A stretch of DNA of 64,000 bases from Granulosicoccus sp964390335 (GCA_964390335.1 CAYMHU010000001.1:186001-250000), one strand, 5' to 3'; positions 50,268-59,552 are shown, counted from the stretch's first letter. The notes: generated from the sequence alone by a model not told the origin. A program made the numbers and translations.

Positions 50268-53255
50268 TTAAGAGACTTGTCGAACTCCCGATAACTTAAG
50301 CGTCATTTTCTCCCAATCTACAGCCCCTTGTTCTCGTGCCACCTGCAAAGAGCGTTCAAAGTAATTCACGTTTGATGTATTTTTTTCACCTTCAGGCTCA
50401 GCTTGACTTACGATTACCATCATTCGATTTAGTTCAGCATAAAAAAACATTTCCCCATTTTTCTCTGCTATGTGCATTGCCCGAATAAGTGATTGACGTG
50501 CGCTATCGTACTGACCCAACAAGATTTGCACATTGGCCAGCAAGCCAAATAAATAGGTGATTTCAACTTCTTCCTGCGCATCGACCAATGCATTCAGGTT
50601 CTCTAATATACTGGGTATATAGGCATCGGACATTGAGCGCTTAGTCATCAAGTAATCATGCATTATGCGAGCTCGCAGTGAGTACATGTATTCACCCGTT
50701 AACGCACAATGTTCCAACAGGTCTTCGTTACATTGTGACAAACGCGTATGATCATTAAGACAATGGAACACAAACGAACAATTACTCAAAGCGATCGTAA
50801 ATGCATGTGGAGACTCCAACTGCGAACTGCGAATCGAGCGCTCCGCTAAAGCTGCGGCTTCTTCACGCTCACCCAAAATGCACTTAGACCAGGCAAAGTA
50901 ACTCAGCGATAAACTGGGATAGCAATGCTGGCCAGATACTAGTTCTGATACTCGGTTAAGCAAGGCGTCAAACATATCAACCGCTTCATGGAAACGGCCT
51001 TGGTTAAAATACAGCAGACCTAATGCTTGGGAACCAGCCATATCGGCAATGGTGCTATTATGCTGCACACCTAACTCAGCCAGGCGCTGTGCAGGCTGTT
51101 GACATAAGTCAAGTTGGCCAGAGTTATAGGCCACGCCAAATTGCCAATCCAACGCTTCAACGGTGAGCTCTAAATCGCCCATTTTTTCACTGGCTTCACT
51201 GGCCAGTTTAAACTGTTCACTGGGATTTCCAGCCGCGCCATGCACGGCCATGATAGCCAGACCACGGGCCATATGCATGCGCTGCAATGTCGCTTGATAG
51301 CGCGAATTGTCTGCAACGAAATCCAGATGTGAGTTAGCCTTTTCTAATAAGTTGATGGCTTCTGAAGTGGCACCGGTTCGCAGCGCTTTTTCTCCGGCGA
51401 GTACCCAGTAGTCAAATGCGTTTCCAAAGTCCGCTGCCAATTCAAAATGGTTAGCCAGTAATTCTGGTGCATTGACAAGGTCGCCAACATTGGCTGAATC
51501 CTGCAAGTAAACACCAATACTGCCATGTATACCTTCACGGTTTGCTTTTAACAAACTTTCGTAAACAGCATCTTGCAGTAATGAATGCCTGAACTCATAG
51601 AGAATTCTATCGCGCTTTCTGATACTTCTTAAAATATTAGATTCTACTAACGTCTCAAGACCCTCTAACGCATCGGCTGCTTCCATATCGGCGATTGTTT
51701 GGATCTGATGCACATCGAAAGGCATGCCAATCACAGCGGCAATTTGTGCTAACTCCCGACCTTTATTGATTCGATCCAATCTGGACAACAGGGACATTTG
51801 AAGCGTTGAAGGAACTTGAACACGTTGGTTTGTCTGTACGTCACTGGTATTTGAAGAACTGTCCAGAAACATGGTCGTCAGTTCTTCTATATACAACGGA
51901 TTTCCATCGCAACGACTAACGATCTGCTCAATCTGCTGATCGTTTAGTTGCCCACCAGATAACGTCACTCGCTGATGTATCAGTTGCCGTACTTCAGATT
52001 GACTTAACTTAACGAGTGATAGTTGCATTACGTGTGAGTTATTAGAAAATGCTTGTTCTGTCGGTCGCGAGGTAATACATACGAATACAGATTCCCCCGG
52101 AGCGCTTTCGATTAGGGATTCAAGGCTGGATTTCGTGGATGCGTCGATCCACTGCACATCCTCGAAAATAACTAACACAGGGCTCTTGCGTGCTTGTTCA
52201 AATAACATTTCGAGCAGATAGCTTTGCAGCTCGGATAACATTGCACTTGGCGAGGCACTCAGCGCAGCCGGTTGTTCGGATTCCGAGATACCCAACAACG
52301 ACAAACACAATTCGACCAAGTGATCTGGGAAACGCAGCTGCTCGCTTAAATAGACTTTGCACTTTTCACTTCGCTGTTCCGGACTATCGGCTTGCCGAAA
52401 ATTGGCAAGGCCCTCAAGATTATGCAGCCAAGGGTGCAACGCGGACGACGTGTGTTGACTCGAGCACTGGTATCGGAACGTCCGTAGCTGCGTATTGGCA
52501 ATTCGATTTTCGAATTCATAAACAGACCTGGACTTTCCCATGCCCGCCTCGCCCGTTAGAAATACAACTTGACCCTCACCATCTTCAACAACGGACCAAC
52601 GATCGGCCAATAGATCGATGATGTGTCCGCGACCCGTGATGGGTACATCATAGCGCTCTGAAAAATCAAAACGAGCACGTGGCGTTTTCGTTGAGATGAC
52701 CTCCGAAATGTCAACATCCGACTCAAATCCTTTTAATTGGGATCGGCCAACGTCGCCGTACACAAAATATTTGCTGGCCAGTTTTCGAGTTTCATAGTCG
52801 ACAAATACCTGATCACTTTGTGCAACAGACTGAAGCCTTTCGGCAAGGTGCGCTACTGCGCCAAACGCGAATAAATGTCTACCGAAGTTGTCGCGACGTG
52901 GATTAGCAACAACAGCCACGCCTGTCGCTACACCAATACGACAATGCAAGCGAATGGGTAATTCAAGTTGATTGGTTAACAGAGCATCGCGGATATGCAA
53001 TGCTGCACGAATAGCGTCCGCTGCGGGAGTTTCAGTGGTTACCGGGTATCCGAAATACGCTTCGAAACCATCACCCGTAAACCCTGCTACTGAGCCATGA
53101 TATTCCTTTACAATGTCACTGGTGGTTTTCAGAAACGTTTCAACCACAGACATGACATCTTCAGCATCCAGGCGCTCAACCATTCCGGTTGAGTTCACCA
53201 AATCACAATGCAGGATTGTAATCAGCCGACGTTCTGCGCTATCGCGTAATTTCAT
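50268..53255 (-). CDS. Class III nucleotide cyclase domain fused to STAND ATPase and TPR repeats
   Basis: This is a 995-residue signalling protein. Residues 8-165 are a cyclase homology domain with metal-binding Asp18 (H-C-D-L-V-N-S-T) and Asp62 (F-T-G-D-G-F). The transition-state Asn position appears to be His136 while Arg140 is kept, so cyclase activity is uncertain. Residues 200-480 are an AAA_16/STAND ATPase with Walker A G-E-A-G-M-G-K-S (235-242) and Walker B V-L-V-I-F-E-D-V-Q-W. The C-terminal half is helical TPR-like. The ATG at 53255 is preferred to the TTG at 53282. The gene sits upstream of the JmjC-like gene and is divergent from a LuxR-type regulator. Confidence 0.88.
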   Translation of the reverse strand: MKLRDSAERRLITILHCDLVNSTGMVERLDAEDVMSVVETFLKTTSDIVKEYHGSVAGFTGDGFEAYFGYPVTTETPAADAIRAALHIRDALLTNQLELPIRLHCRIGVATGVAVVANPRRDNFGRHLFAFGAVAHLAERLQSVAQSDQVFVDYETRKLASKYFVYGDVGRSQLKGFESDVDISEVISTKTPRARFDFSERYDVPITGRGHIIDLLADRWSVVEDGEGQVVFLTGEAGMGKSRSVYEFENRIANTQLRTFRYQCSSQHTSSALHPWLHNLEGLANFRQADSPEQRSEKCKVYLSEQLRFPDHLVELCLSLLGISESEQPAALSASPSAMLSELQSYLLEMLFEQARKSPVLVIFEDVQWIDASTKSSLESLIESAPGESVFVCITSRPTEQAFSNNSHVMQLSLVKLSQSEVRQLIHQRVTLSGGQLNDQQIEQIVSRCDGNPLYIEELTTMFLDSSSNTSDVQTNQRVQVPSTLQMSLLSRLDRINKGRELAQIAAVIGMPFDVHQIQTIADMEAADALEGLETLVESNILRSIRKRDRILYEFRHSLLQDAVYESLLKANREGIHGSIGVYLQDSANVGDLVNAPELLANHFELAADFGNAFDYWVLAGEKALRTGATSEAINLLEKANSHLDFVADNSRYQATLQRMHMARGLAIMAVHGAAGNPSEQFKLASEASEKMGDLELTVEALDWQFGVAYNSGQLDLCQQPAQRLAELGVQHNSTIADMAGSQALGLLYFNQGRFHEAVDMFDALLNRVSELVSGQHCYPSLSLSYFAWSKCILGEREEAAALAERSIRSSQLESPHAFTIALSNCSFVFHCLNDHTRLSQCNEDLLEHCALTGEYMYSLRARIMHDYLMTKRSMSDAYIPSILENLNALVDAQEEVEITYLFGLLANVQILLGQYDSARQSLIRAMHIAEKNGEMFFYAELNRMMVIVSQAEPEGEKNTSNVNYFERSLQVAREQGAVDWEKMTLKLSGVRQVS

Positions 53256-53499
53256 CCGGTCCCGGTCTGGATAATGGTTCAATTATGAATAATCTAGACG
53301 CTCTTGCCGTCTCGACGGACGAACCCGTTTATGCCAGCATTGTTACATAAAGCGCTCACCGTTATCCACGACTGTACTAATGGATAGCCTGATTAGGGTA
53401 GTAAGCCGTTGATTGTCAAATTTCGGACTCTGCATGGGGCTGAAGCAGAGCAGCTGTCACCTAACAGGTGGACAAACAGCAACGTTTGGACACAAAGTG

Positions 53500-53513
53500 T
53501 GTGAATTCTCACA
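53500..53513. promoter_or_regulatory. Crp/Fnr-like inverted repeat upstream of the LuxR-type gene
   Basis: TGTGA at 53500-53504 and TCACA at 53509-53513 face each other across four bases. The arms match the Crp half-site, while the 4-base gap is the spacing seen in Fnr sites. The site lies 57 bases upstream of the LuxR-type ATG and 245 bases from the cyclase gene, a good place for regulation of either. Binding by the Crp/Fnr protein encoded at 48230 is a guess. Confidence 0.35.
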
Positions 53514-53569
53514 TACAAATTAGCCGGCGAACCGCATTGTGAATCCGTGAAACCACGGAGTAGAGCCAG

Positions 53570-53965
53570 ATGTCCTACAAATCAAACACTTTCAAACACA
53601 ATGTCGTTCCCAACGAGAAAGTTGCCCGCCTCCATGCCGAGATCAATGCTTTGTCGAACTACGAGCTTCAGGCGCTAAGAGATACGCTGAACGCTGATCA
53701 GCTTTATAAACAAAAAACCGCTGAGCAACGCCTAAATTTGGATAACTTGTGCGTCAGAGTGTTGTCCAGACGAGAACTGGACGTGCTGACCCTGGTGGCT
53801 GCCGGCTACTCGCGCCGGGAAATCGGCGAAACGCTAGAGATTACCCCAAACACTGCAGCGAAGCATGTGTCCAGCATATATCGCAAGCTGAACATCAGCA
53901 CGATTGCCGAAGCAACTCGCATCGCGCTGGTTAATGGTGTGATCGCGGCCAACGGCACTCGCTGA
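53570..53965 (+). CDS. LuxR-type HTH regulator without receiver domain
   Basis: This is a 131-residue protein. The C-terminal GerE/LuxR helix-turn-helix reads L-S-R-R-E-L-D-V-L-T-L-V-A-A-G-Y-S-R then E-I-G-E-T-L, N-T-A-A-K-H-V-S-S-I-Y-R-K-L near 65-120. The 60-residue N terminus is helical and has no sensor or receiver domain, so it is a stand-alone DNA-binding protein or depends on a partner. It is divergent from the cyclase-STAND gene with about 310 bases between the starts. Confidence 0.87.
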   Translation: MSYKSNTFKHNVVPNEKVARLHAEINALSNYELQALRDTLNADQLYKQKTAEQRLNLDNLCVRVLSRRELDVLTLVAAGYSRREIGETLEITPNTAAKHVSSIYRKLNISTIAEATRIALVNGVIAANGTR

Positions 53966-54045
53966 TCACACATTTGCGGAGCTCAGTTTAGCTGGGCCAC
54001 TAATTGAAAAACCAACATCGCATTAATGCGACCACGCCCCATCGC

Positions 54046-54065
54046 CACCGGCATTGACGCCGGTG
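54046..54065. terminator. Hairpin after the LuxR-type gene
   Basis: A 7-base stem, CACCGGC and GCCGGTG, with a 6-base loop lies 80 bases downstream of the LuxR-type stop. No T tract follows. A 12-base palindrome CGCATTAATGCG lies just before it (54019-54030). Confidence 0.4.
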
Positions 54066-54143
54066 CCAGCGATTCCTAAGCCATACGGTTACCGTTTCAA
54101 TCTACGTTACACTGATGTCAGATGAATTCTGCAGCTTGGTGTC

Positions 54144-54700
54144 ATGGCGCAAAAAATTAAGGTTTGGGATTTACCCATACGACTATTTCATTGGACGTTA
54201 CTGGTCGCCGTCGTTACCTCATTTTTATCCGTGGAAGTATTCGAGGCTATCGATGCACACGTTATTAGCGGCATCGTTGTGTGTGCATTGTTGGTTTTTC
54301 GAATCATCTGGGGGTTTATCGGTTCATCAACCGCAAGGTTCTGGTCTTTCGTACCAACACCATCAAAATTACTACGGTAGGCCTGTTTATGGATGACGAG
54401 ATCTTCACCACAGGGCCACTCAATCAATTTGCCAGTCAAGACCTCATTGATCTAGCCATAAAGGTACACGATTTAAACTCTGTCGTATTGCAAATACTGA
54501 TCGCAATGCATATTCTCGCTATTTTATTCTATTTGCTGAAGAACAAAATAAACCTTATCGGCCCAATGATCAGTGGTAATAAATGGGTTCAAGCAAACGA
54601 ATCTCTGTCGCAGCCTGATTTTGGGCAAACTCTTCGGATAAGGTTTTTGGTGGTATTTATGCTCAGCGCTGGCGTTGGCCATTGGCTTTACACCTTGTAA
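54144..54700 (+). pseudogene. Broken cytochrome b561-type gene
   Basis: Two reading frames together give most of a di-heme b-type cytochrome. The first (54144-54380) has W-D-L-P-I-R-L-F-H-W and two membrane helices, ending S-F-V-P-T-P-S. The second (from about 54381 to 54700) has G-L-F-M-D-D-E-I-F, H-D-L-N, a helix with A-M-H-I-L-A-I-L-F-Y-L-L-K-N-K and G-N-K-W. In intact relatives, about 40 residues with a third helix lie between these parts; here they are missing and the frame changes at about 54376-54385. The protein would have passed electrons between quinone or cytochrome c partners. A further C-terminal helix is present. Confidence 0.8.
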
Positions 54701-54869
54701 ACCACTCTGCGTAATTGCCGACTTGCCATCAATTTTGTGCGTGGTGTTGCAGCCAACGTTGCGCATTATTTACTAGGTGTACAGTTTTTAATCTTTGACA
54801 GTGTGCCGCGATAACAACAGCGGTACAATTACCGTACTCATAGCCAGAACGAAATTGGAGAGATATCTA

Positions 54870-55283
54870 ATGCAGCACCAAAAAACAAACAAAAAACAAC
54901 TCACAGCGCTTATTGCTGCCAGCACCCTACTATTAACAGGCATTGCCACAGCCAATGAAGTATCCGGTGTTTTTAAAACCGAATCATCCGACAAAGGGTA
55001 TTTGTTGGTTAACGTGGAACCTTGCGGCGACAAAATTTGCGGCACTATTAAAGATGCTTATGATCTGGAAGGCGAGCCAATGGTTGACTACGAACACAAA
55101 GGCAAGCAAATGATTTGGGATATGGTGCCTAGCGGGGAAGGTAAATGGTCGAAAGGCAAAATCTGGGATCCCTCAAAAGACAAAACGTACAAATCTAAAA
55201 TGAGCTTGAGCGGTGACACATTAAACGTGTCGGGCTGTATTGCCTTTATTTGCAGATCACAAAGCTGGCAAAGATCAGAGTAA
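54870..55283 (+). CDS. DUF2147 family exported protein
   Basis: This is a 137-residue protein with a signal peptide (hydrophobic L-T-A-L-I-A-A-S-T-L-L-L ending A-T-A-N). The mature part has the family pattern V-E-P-C-G-D-K-I-C-G-T-I, G-K-W-S-K-G-K-I-W-D-P, and ends with G-C-I-A-F-I-C-R-S-Q-S-W-Q-R. Four conserved cysteines suggest disulfides. Function is unknown; a lipocalin-like ligand-binding barrel is likely. A GGAGAG Shine-Dalgarno site lies before ATG 54870, so the longer frame to 54795 is rejected. Confidence 0.88.
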   Translation: MQHQKTNKKQLTALIAASTLLLTGIATANEVSGVFKTESSDKGYLLVNVEPCGDKICGTIKDAYDLEGEPMVDYEHKGKQMIWDMVPSGEGKWSKGKIWDPSKDKTYKSKMSLSGDTLNVSGCIAFICRSQSWQRSE

Positions 55284-55318
55284 CGAGTACCGCTTCTTGG
55301 TTGGCAATGGCTCTTACT

Positions 55319-56008
55319 CTATCGACGCAGGATAAACGGTAGCCAACGCCAAATTTGCAGTATCGAAGCCAACGCGGCTGCGGCATAAGTTAGTGCCGCA
55401 GCTCTTAAAATACGCTGTACCGCCGGCTGCTGTTCTTCAGTTATGTAATTACCATTAATCAGTATTGGCATCGCTTTATTAAAACTTGCATCCCACTCTT
55501 CAGGCAACACGATTAAATATGTTGCCGCACCGCAAACCGCCACAACAATGCCACCCACAATGGGCAACCCGACTCCGCCGGGATGCCTGGTTAGTAATCC
55601 AATGATGGGCGCAAGCGACATCAACGCTATCCCAATTCGTTGCAATCGAATAGCCAACGGAATGTATCGGCTACGTAATTTAAAAATGGTTTCATTGCGG
55701 TGCCACTGAATGGCGTGCCCAACTTCATGGGCAGCAACCGCTACAGCGGTTAAAGAACGACCATGAAAATTGTTTGGCGACAACCGAACTGCCGGAGCGG
55801 AGCTATCAAAATGGTCCTTATTAGGTTGAGTTTCTTCAACGATTAAGCCTTGAATTTCGAACTGTTTGGCCAGATGAACAGCCAATTCTGAACCGGTGCC
55901 TGGAATATCTGATAGATCTGCACTGTATCGATAAAACACCCATCGAATCCATAATTGAGGACCAACGAATACTGCCAGTAGAAGTATCAGTAAAATAAAA
56001 ATGTGCAT
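55319..56008 (-). CDS. YugP-like membrane zinc metallopeptidase
   Basis: This is a 229-residue inner-membrane protein with an N-terminal helix (residues 3-22), the zinc site A-A-H-E-V-G-H-A-I-Q-W at 93-102, and two or three further helices (near 120-165 and 205-225). It resembles the neutral zinc metallopeptidase family represented by Bacillus YugP, whose substrates are unknown. The gene stands alone; its stop faces the DUF2147 gene. Confidence 0.88.
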   Translation of the reverse strand: MHIFILLILLLAVFVGPQLWIRWVFYRYSADLSDIPGTGSELAVHLAKQFEIQGLIVEETQPNKDHFDSSAPAVRLSPNNFHGRSLTAVAVAAHEVGHAIQWHRNETIFKLRSRYIPLAIRLQRIGIALMSLAPIIGLLTRHPGGVGLPIVGGIVVAVCGAATYLIVLPEEWDASFNKAMPILINGNYITEEQQPAVQRILRAAALTYAAAALASILQIWRWLPFILRR

Positions 56009-56372
56009 AAAAGCTCATTTAATTGAATACATAGGATGAAGATGGCTTAACGCCACTTATGCTCTCCCAGATTTGACAACCGTGTCTCCCTTGATACCGC
56101 AATCATACGTACAGTTAGCGCGAACCTGTCCGATACACATTACAGTGTCTGCCTATTATCGCACCATCAGCACGACAATCTGCCTAATATACAGTCACTT
56201 AAGTGGTATTGCTGCAATTGACGCAAAAAACCAGGTTCACATTTTCTGTTAATTAAGTAAACTTCGGTTGGCAGATCGTGAATGGGGTCTCACGAAAAAT
56301 ACCAGCGACTTCTAAGTTGCGGATTTAAAGTAGCCTCAAAAAACAAACGCAGGAGCGGGCGACTTAACTGAT
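56009..56372. other. Intergenic region between divergent genes
   Basis: This is 364 bases between the YugP-like gene and the Tat-exported protein gene. I see no gene or RNA. A GGAG element at 56351-56356 is somewhat far from the ATG at 56373 but may serve as its ribosome binding site. Confidence 0.4.
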
Positions 56373-56933
56373 ATGACAATCAATAAAACTTTCAGCAGAC
56401 GTACATTTCTAGAAACAGCTGCCAAAACCTCTATAGTTACTGGCTCTGCATTAATCGGCTTTCAATCAAGCGCTAAAGCCACAGTCAGTGAAAAGAAGCT
56501 TCGTTTCTGGAACACACACACGAGAGAATCAATCGATACCGTGTTTTTTAGAGATGGCAATTACGAGGCAAACGAGTTAAACAAACTTAAGTACTTTTTG
56601 CGCGACCACCGCGAAAACGAATGGATCGATATGGATGTTGGCCTGTACGAGCAATTATGGGAATTGCAACAGAGCGTTGGTGGCCACGAAATATTTGAAG
56701 TTATCTCTGGATACCGCTCTCCAAAAACTAATCGCAAACTACGCAGGAACTCGTCCGGAGTTGCGAAGAAAAGTTTTCATATGAAAGGACGCGCCATCGA
56801 TGTCCGCTTACGCGGCACTAAAATCAGTGCGCTACAAAAAGCAGCTCTAAAAATGAAAGCAGGCGGAGTTGGCTATTATCCTTCTTCCCGTTTCATACAC
56901 CTTGATACCGGTCCGGTTCGAAGCTGGTCTTAA
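56373..56933 (+). CDS. Tat-exported YcbK/DUF882 family peptidase M15-like protein
   Basis: This is a 186-residue protein with a twin-arginine signal (S-R-R-T-F-L followed by a mild hydrophobic stretch to about residue 33). The mature domain has S-G-Y-R-S-P-K-T-N, S-F-H-M-K-G-R-A-I-D-V and G-G-V-G-Y-Y-P-S-S-R-F-I-H-L-D, which are the zinc-ligand segments (H, D, H) of the D-Ala-D-Ala carboxypeptidase-like M15 family. It probably acts on murein in the periplasm after folding in the cytoplasm. E. coli YcbK is the closest familiar relative. Confidence 0.9.
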   Translation: MTINKTFSRRTFLETAAKTSIVTGSALIGFQSSAKATVSEKKLRFWNTHTRESIDTVFFRDGNYEANELNKLKYFLRDHRENEWIDMDVGLYEQLWELQQSVGGHEIFEVISGYRSPKTNRKLRRNSSGVAKKSFHMKGRAIDVRLRGTKISALQKAALKMKAGGVGYYPSSRFIHLDTGPVRSWS

Positions 56934-56946
56934 GCAATCCAACCGA

Positions 56947-57957
56947 TTATTGAATTAGCTTAAACTCGACTCTGCGATTTGCCCGACGCCCGTCAGGCGT
57001 TTCGTTCGAGGCAATTGCCCGTTCCTCACCAAACCCTATTGCTTTCAGTCGGCTTGGATCGATTCCCGCTCCAGCGATAATATCGATACAGGCCTGAGCT
57101 CTACTTTGGGAAATTTGCTTATTTATTAGTGGGGAGCCTAAGGAGTCGGTGAAGCCATGTGCTTCGAGTTTAATATCGGGATATCGTTTGAGTGTTTCCG
57201 CAACTTTTAGCAGTAGTGAGCGCGAATTGCTTGTAAGCTCCGCTGTACCTTGATTAAACAAAATATTAAACCCGGCATCCTTGATGGTTTGCTCATCAGC
57301 ACCACTCATATTGCTCACAGTGACAGTGTCCGGTGTACTGATGGTCTCCGGTTCCGAATTGCTTTCAGCTTTCGCAAGAACATTTGCTTGCATCGATAGT
57401 TCCTTGTTTGTCGAATCGCTATGCGAAGCCGCTGCCTGAACATTGTGTTCCGAAACCAACTTCCCTGGCGTCAGCTCAGCATCCTTTGTAGCCGCACTGG
57501 TAGCCGTAGCCACGGCCATTGGAGCAGTGTCAGGCTTTGCGATCTCTACATCCGATTGAGAACCAGTAGGGACGATATCGCTCCCTTTCTCTAAAGCTAC
57601 GGCAATAGATGAATCAGCTGGTATTGTGTCTGTCGCCAAAGCAGACGTTGCTGTGCTTCGAATGCTTGGCTCGCTGAATCGTGTACTCTTGTTTGATTTG
57701 GCGACGGCTGCCGTTGAAGTCAGATTCGCGTCCGATCGAACAGGCCTGTTGGAGGCTTCACTAGAGTAAGTAGCACCAACTTCGCTGTGTTCAACTTCCG
57801 ATACCATCGAATCAGCAACTGAACTCACAGTATGTTGATCGTCGGGCGCAAATATAAAAATGTAGGACAACACTCCAAACAACGCTATAACCGGAAGCGC
57901 AATATAAAAATCTGTGCGTTCCTCATCATTGGCAAACACCGAATCTACAGTACTCAT
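56947..57957 (-). CDS. OmpA-family protein with N-terminal membrane anchor
   Basis: This is a 336-residue protein with one membrane helix near residues 18-36, a long low-complexity Ser/Thr/Ala linker (about 40-215), and a C-terminal OmpA-like peptidoglycan-binding domain (about 220-336). The OmpA domain has F-N-Q-G-T-A-E-L-T, H-G-F-T-D-S-L-G, and Q-S-R-A-Q-A then G-E-E-R-A-I-A-S-N-E with R-R-A-N-R-R-V-E-F. It probably tethers the inner membrane to murein, like MotB- or Pal-like linkers. It is 91 bases after the mechanosensitive channel gene, with a strong hairpin between. Confidence 0.88.
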   Translation of the reverse strand: MSTVDSVFANDEERTDFYIALPVIALFGVLSYIFIFAPDDQHTVSSVADSMVSEVEHSEVGATYSSEASNRPVRSDANLTSTAAVAKSNKSTRFSEPSIRSTATSALATDTIPADSSIAVALEKGSDIVPTGSQSDVEIAKPDTAPMAVATATSAATKDAELTPGKLVSEHNVQAAASHSDSTNKELSMQANVLAKAESNSEPETISTPDTVTVSNMSGADEQTIKDAGFNILFNQGTAELTSNSRSLLLKVAETLKRYPDIKLEAHGFTDSLGSPLINKQISQSRAQACIDIIAGAGIDPSRLKAIGFGEERAIASNETPDGRRANRRVEFKLIQ

Positions 57958-58001
57958 GCTCTTAATCTTCTACGTTGGTTTTACATTAGCTGCATACAAC
58001 T

Positions 58002-58027
58002 CCAGCCACACCAAACGGTGTGGCTGG
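58002..58027 (-). terminator. Strong hairpin between channel and OmpA-family genes
   Basis: A perfect 11-base stem, CCAGCCACACC and GGTGTGGCTGG, closes a 4-base loop, 21 bases after the channel stop. The following minus-strand sequence has only a few T residues. It probably terminates or attenuates the channel transcript before the OmpA-like gene. Confidence 0.7.
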
Positions 58028-58048
58028 AAAGCTGTATTTTGAGATGCC

Positions 58049-59233
58049 TTAGTCGATTTTTGAGGCCCATTTGTCAGCCACTTTTTTAGCAGCATCGCGA
58101 CCACCTAAACCAAACGCTAATGCGGCAGATACTGCAACGGCAGCCAGAGTAAAACCGAAAGCCATATTCACGATATTGTCGGCCAAGCCCATTGCACGAA
58201 GGCCCATGGCCAACACCAAGCCTAAAATGGCAATGCGAGCAATATTGGCAAGGCTGGGAGCACTGCTCGACAGGTGCTTGTAAGCTAAGTTACTTAAGAA
58301 GTTACCAATAATTAAAATAACTCCACCAACCAATATGCCACCACCGAACTCCAATACTTTCGCCATTATCTGCGAAATGATCTCGATGTTAAGTTTCTCA
58401 ACTGCAGCCGTTGCTGCCGTTAACATCGAGAAAAACATGATGGCATTGCCAATCAGTTTTGTAGGTGTAAAAGTAGGCGTAAATAAACCTTGCATACCCA
58501 TCTTCTCAGGCATGCTATCGATATTCATACCTTCGAAAATACCATTAAGGATAATGATGACGAAGCGTGCGACAAAGTAAGTAACAGCCAGTATTATTGC
58601 GGCCGCAATAATACTAGGTATTGCCGCCATTAGCTTATGAATCATTGCAGTTGCCGGAGCAGAAATCGCTTCAATGTCCAAAATACCAAGTGCCGCAACT
58701 ACTATTGGTAGCAATATAGCGGCAAAAACGAAAGCACTACCAATCTTCGATACTTTCATATCTGAATTGCCGGTTCGCAACGCCAATTGCTCATCTGCTT
58801 TTAACAAAGCAACACCAACAAACTCGGAAATAATATTAGCCAGTATCCAACCTATATATCCAACAATACCTGCACCGATTATCTTTGGGATGTATGCCAT
58901 AAACTGCGAGACCATACCTTTCAGTGGCTCTAGTACATCAGTAAGCCCCATTGCACCCAATGCTGCTATCAACACAAACAGCACAAGAACAAAATACACT
59001 AGACTTGCTATCGGAGAAGCCAGATCAGTTACGGAACCATCTGCAGCTTCACGCTTTAAAACACTTACTTTGCCTAGTGCTTTAAGAACAAGACTTTTAA
59101 CAATTTTTGCAATGATCATCCCGATAATCAGTATTGCAAGCGCAACAAGCACTGGCCATAGCTGCTTACCCATAGGAATAGAATTTAAGAAAGCGGGCGC
59201 ATTACCCGCAATATTTGCAGCTGTTTCGTTCAT
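58049..59233 (-). CDS. TM-helix-repeat mechanosensitive channel protein
   Basis: This 394-residue protein is made almost entirely of membrane helices. Recurring segments such as G-W-I-L-A-N-I-I-S-E-F-V-G and G-N-F-L-S-N-L-A-Y are the repeat unit of the TM_helix family found in CmpX-like channels. It ends with an A-L-A-F-G-L-G-G-R-D-A-A-K motif, the start of an MscS-like pore helix and usual in the family, but lacks the MscS beta domain. The role in osmotic or envelope stress is inferred from relatives. Confidence 0.85.
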   Translation of the reverse strand: MNETAANIAGNAPAFLNSIPMGKQLWPVLVALAILIIGMIIAKIVKSLVLKALGKVSVLKREAADGSVTDLASPIASLVYFVLVLFVLIAALGAMGLTDVLEPLKGMVSQFMAYIPKIIGAGIVGYIGWILANIISEFVGVALLKADEQLALRTGNSDMKVSKIGSAFVFAAILLPIVVAALGILDIEAISAPATAMIHKLMAAIPSIIAAAIILAVTYFVARFVIIILNGIFEGMNIDSMPEKMGMQGLFTPTFTPTKLIGNAIMFFSMLTAATAAVEKLNIEIISQIMAKVLEFGGGILVGGVILIIGNFLSNLAYKHLSSSAPSLANIARIAILGLVLAMGLRAMGLADNIVNMAFGFTLAAVAVSAALAFGLGGRDAAKKVADKWASKID

Positions 59234-59552
59234 GATTAGTACTCCCGTGGCAATAAGGTGTACTCATACTAGATATAAACAGCTAATCTTTTTGTAAACT
59301 ATCTGGCTAATAGACGTGAATTCTGTAAACGATTGTCACCTCAACAATATTCCACAGTACAGTTACGGAGACAAGCTAAACAGTTTTTTGACACTCTATT
59401 TTTATCGCTAAAGCTTTGCTTTACGTCCCGCTCAGAATCCGTTGTTTGACTTATCGGCTACATCACCAGAATGACTAATCGTTCCGATACGAGGAACACG
59501 GATTCCTCCTTATAAAAAACCATTTTTACGTTTGAATCGACCGCGGATACCA
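59234..59552. other. Intergenic region between two minus-strand genes
   Basis: This 319-base region follows the glutamate-synthase-like gene and precedes the channel gene. A 6-base inverted repeat GAGGAA and TTCCTC (59491-59508) may be a weak terminator. No gene is seen. Confidence 0.4.

Noticed and set aside
54115..54396. 93-codon plus-strand frame overlapping the cytochrome b561 remnant
   Set aside because: Different frame from the homologous one and no matching features.
59491..59508. GAGGAA/TTCCTC inverted repeat as a terminator of the glutamate-synthase-like gene
   Set aside because: Stem is short and on the minus strand no T run follows; kept only as a note in the intergenic entry.
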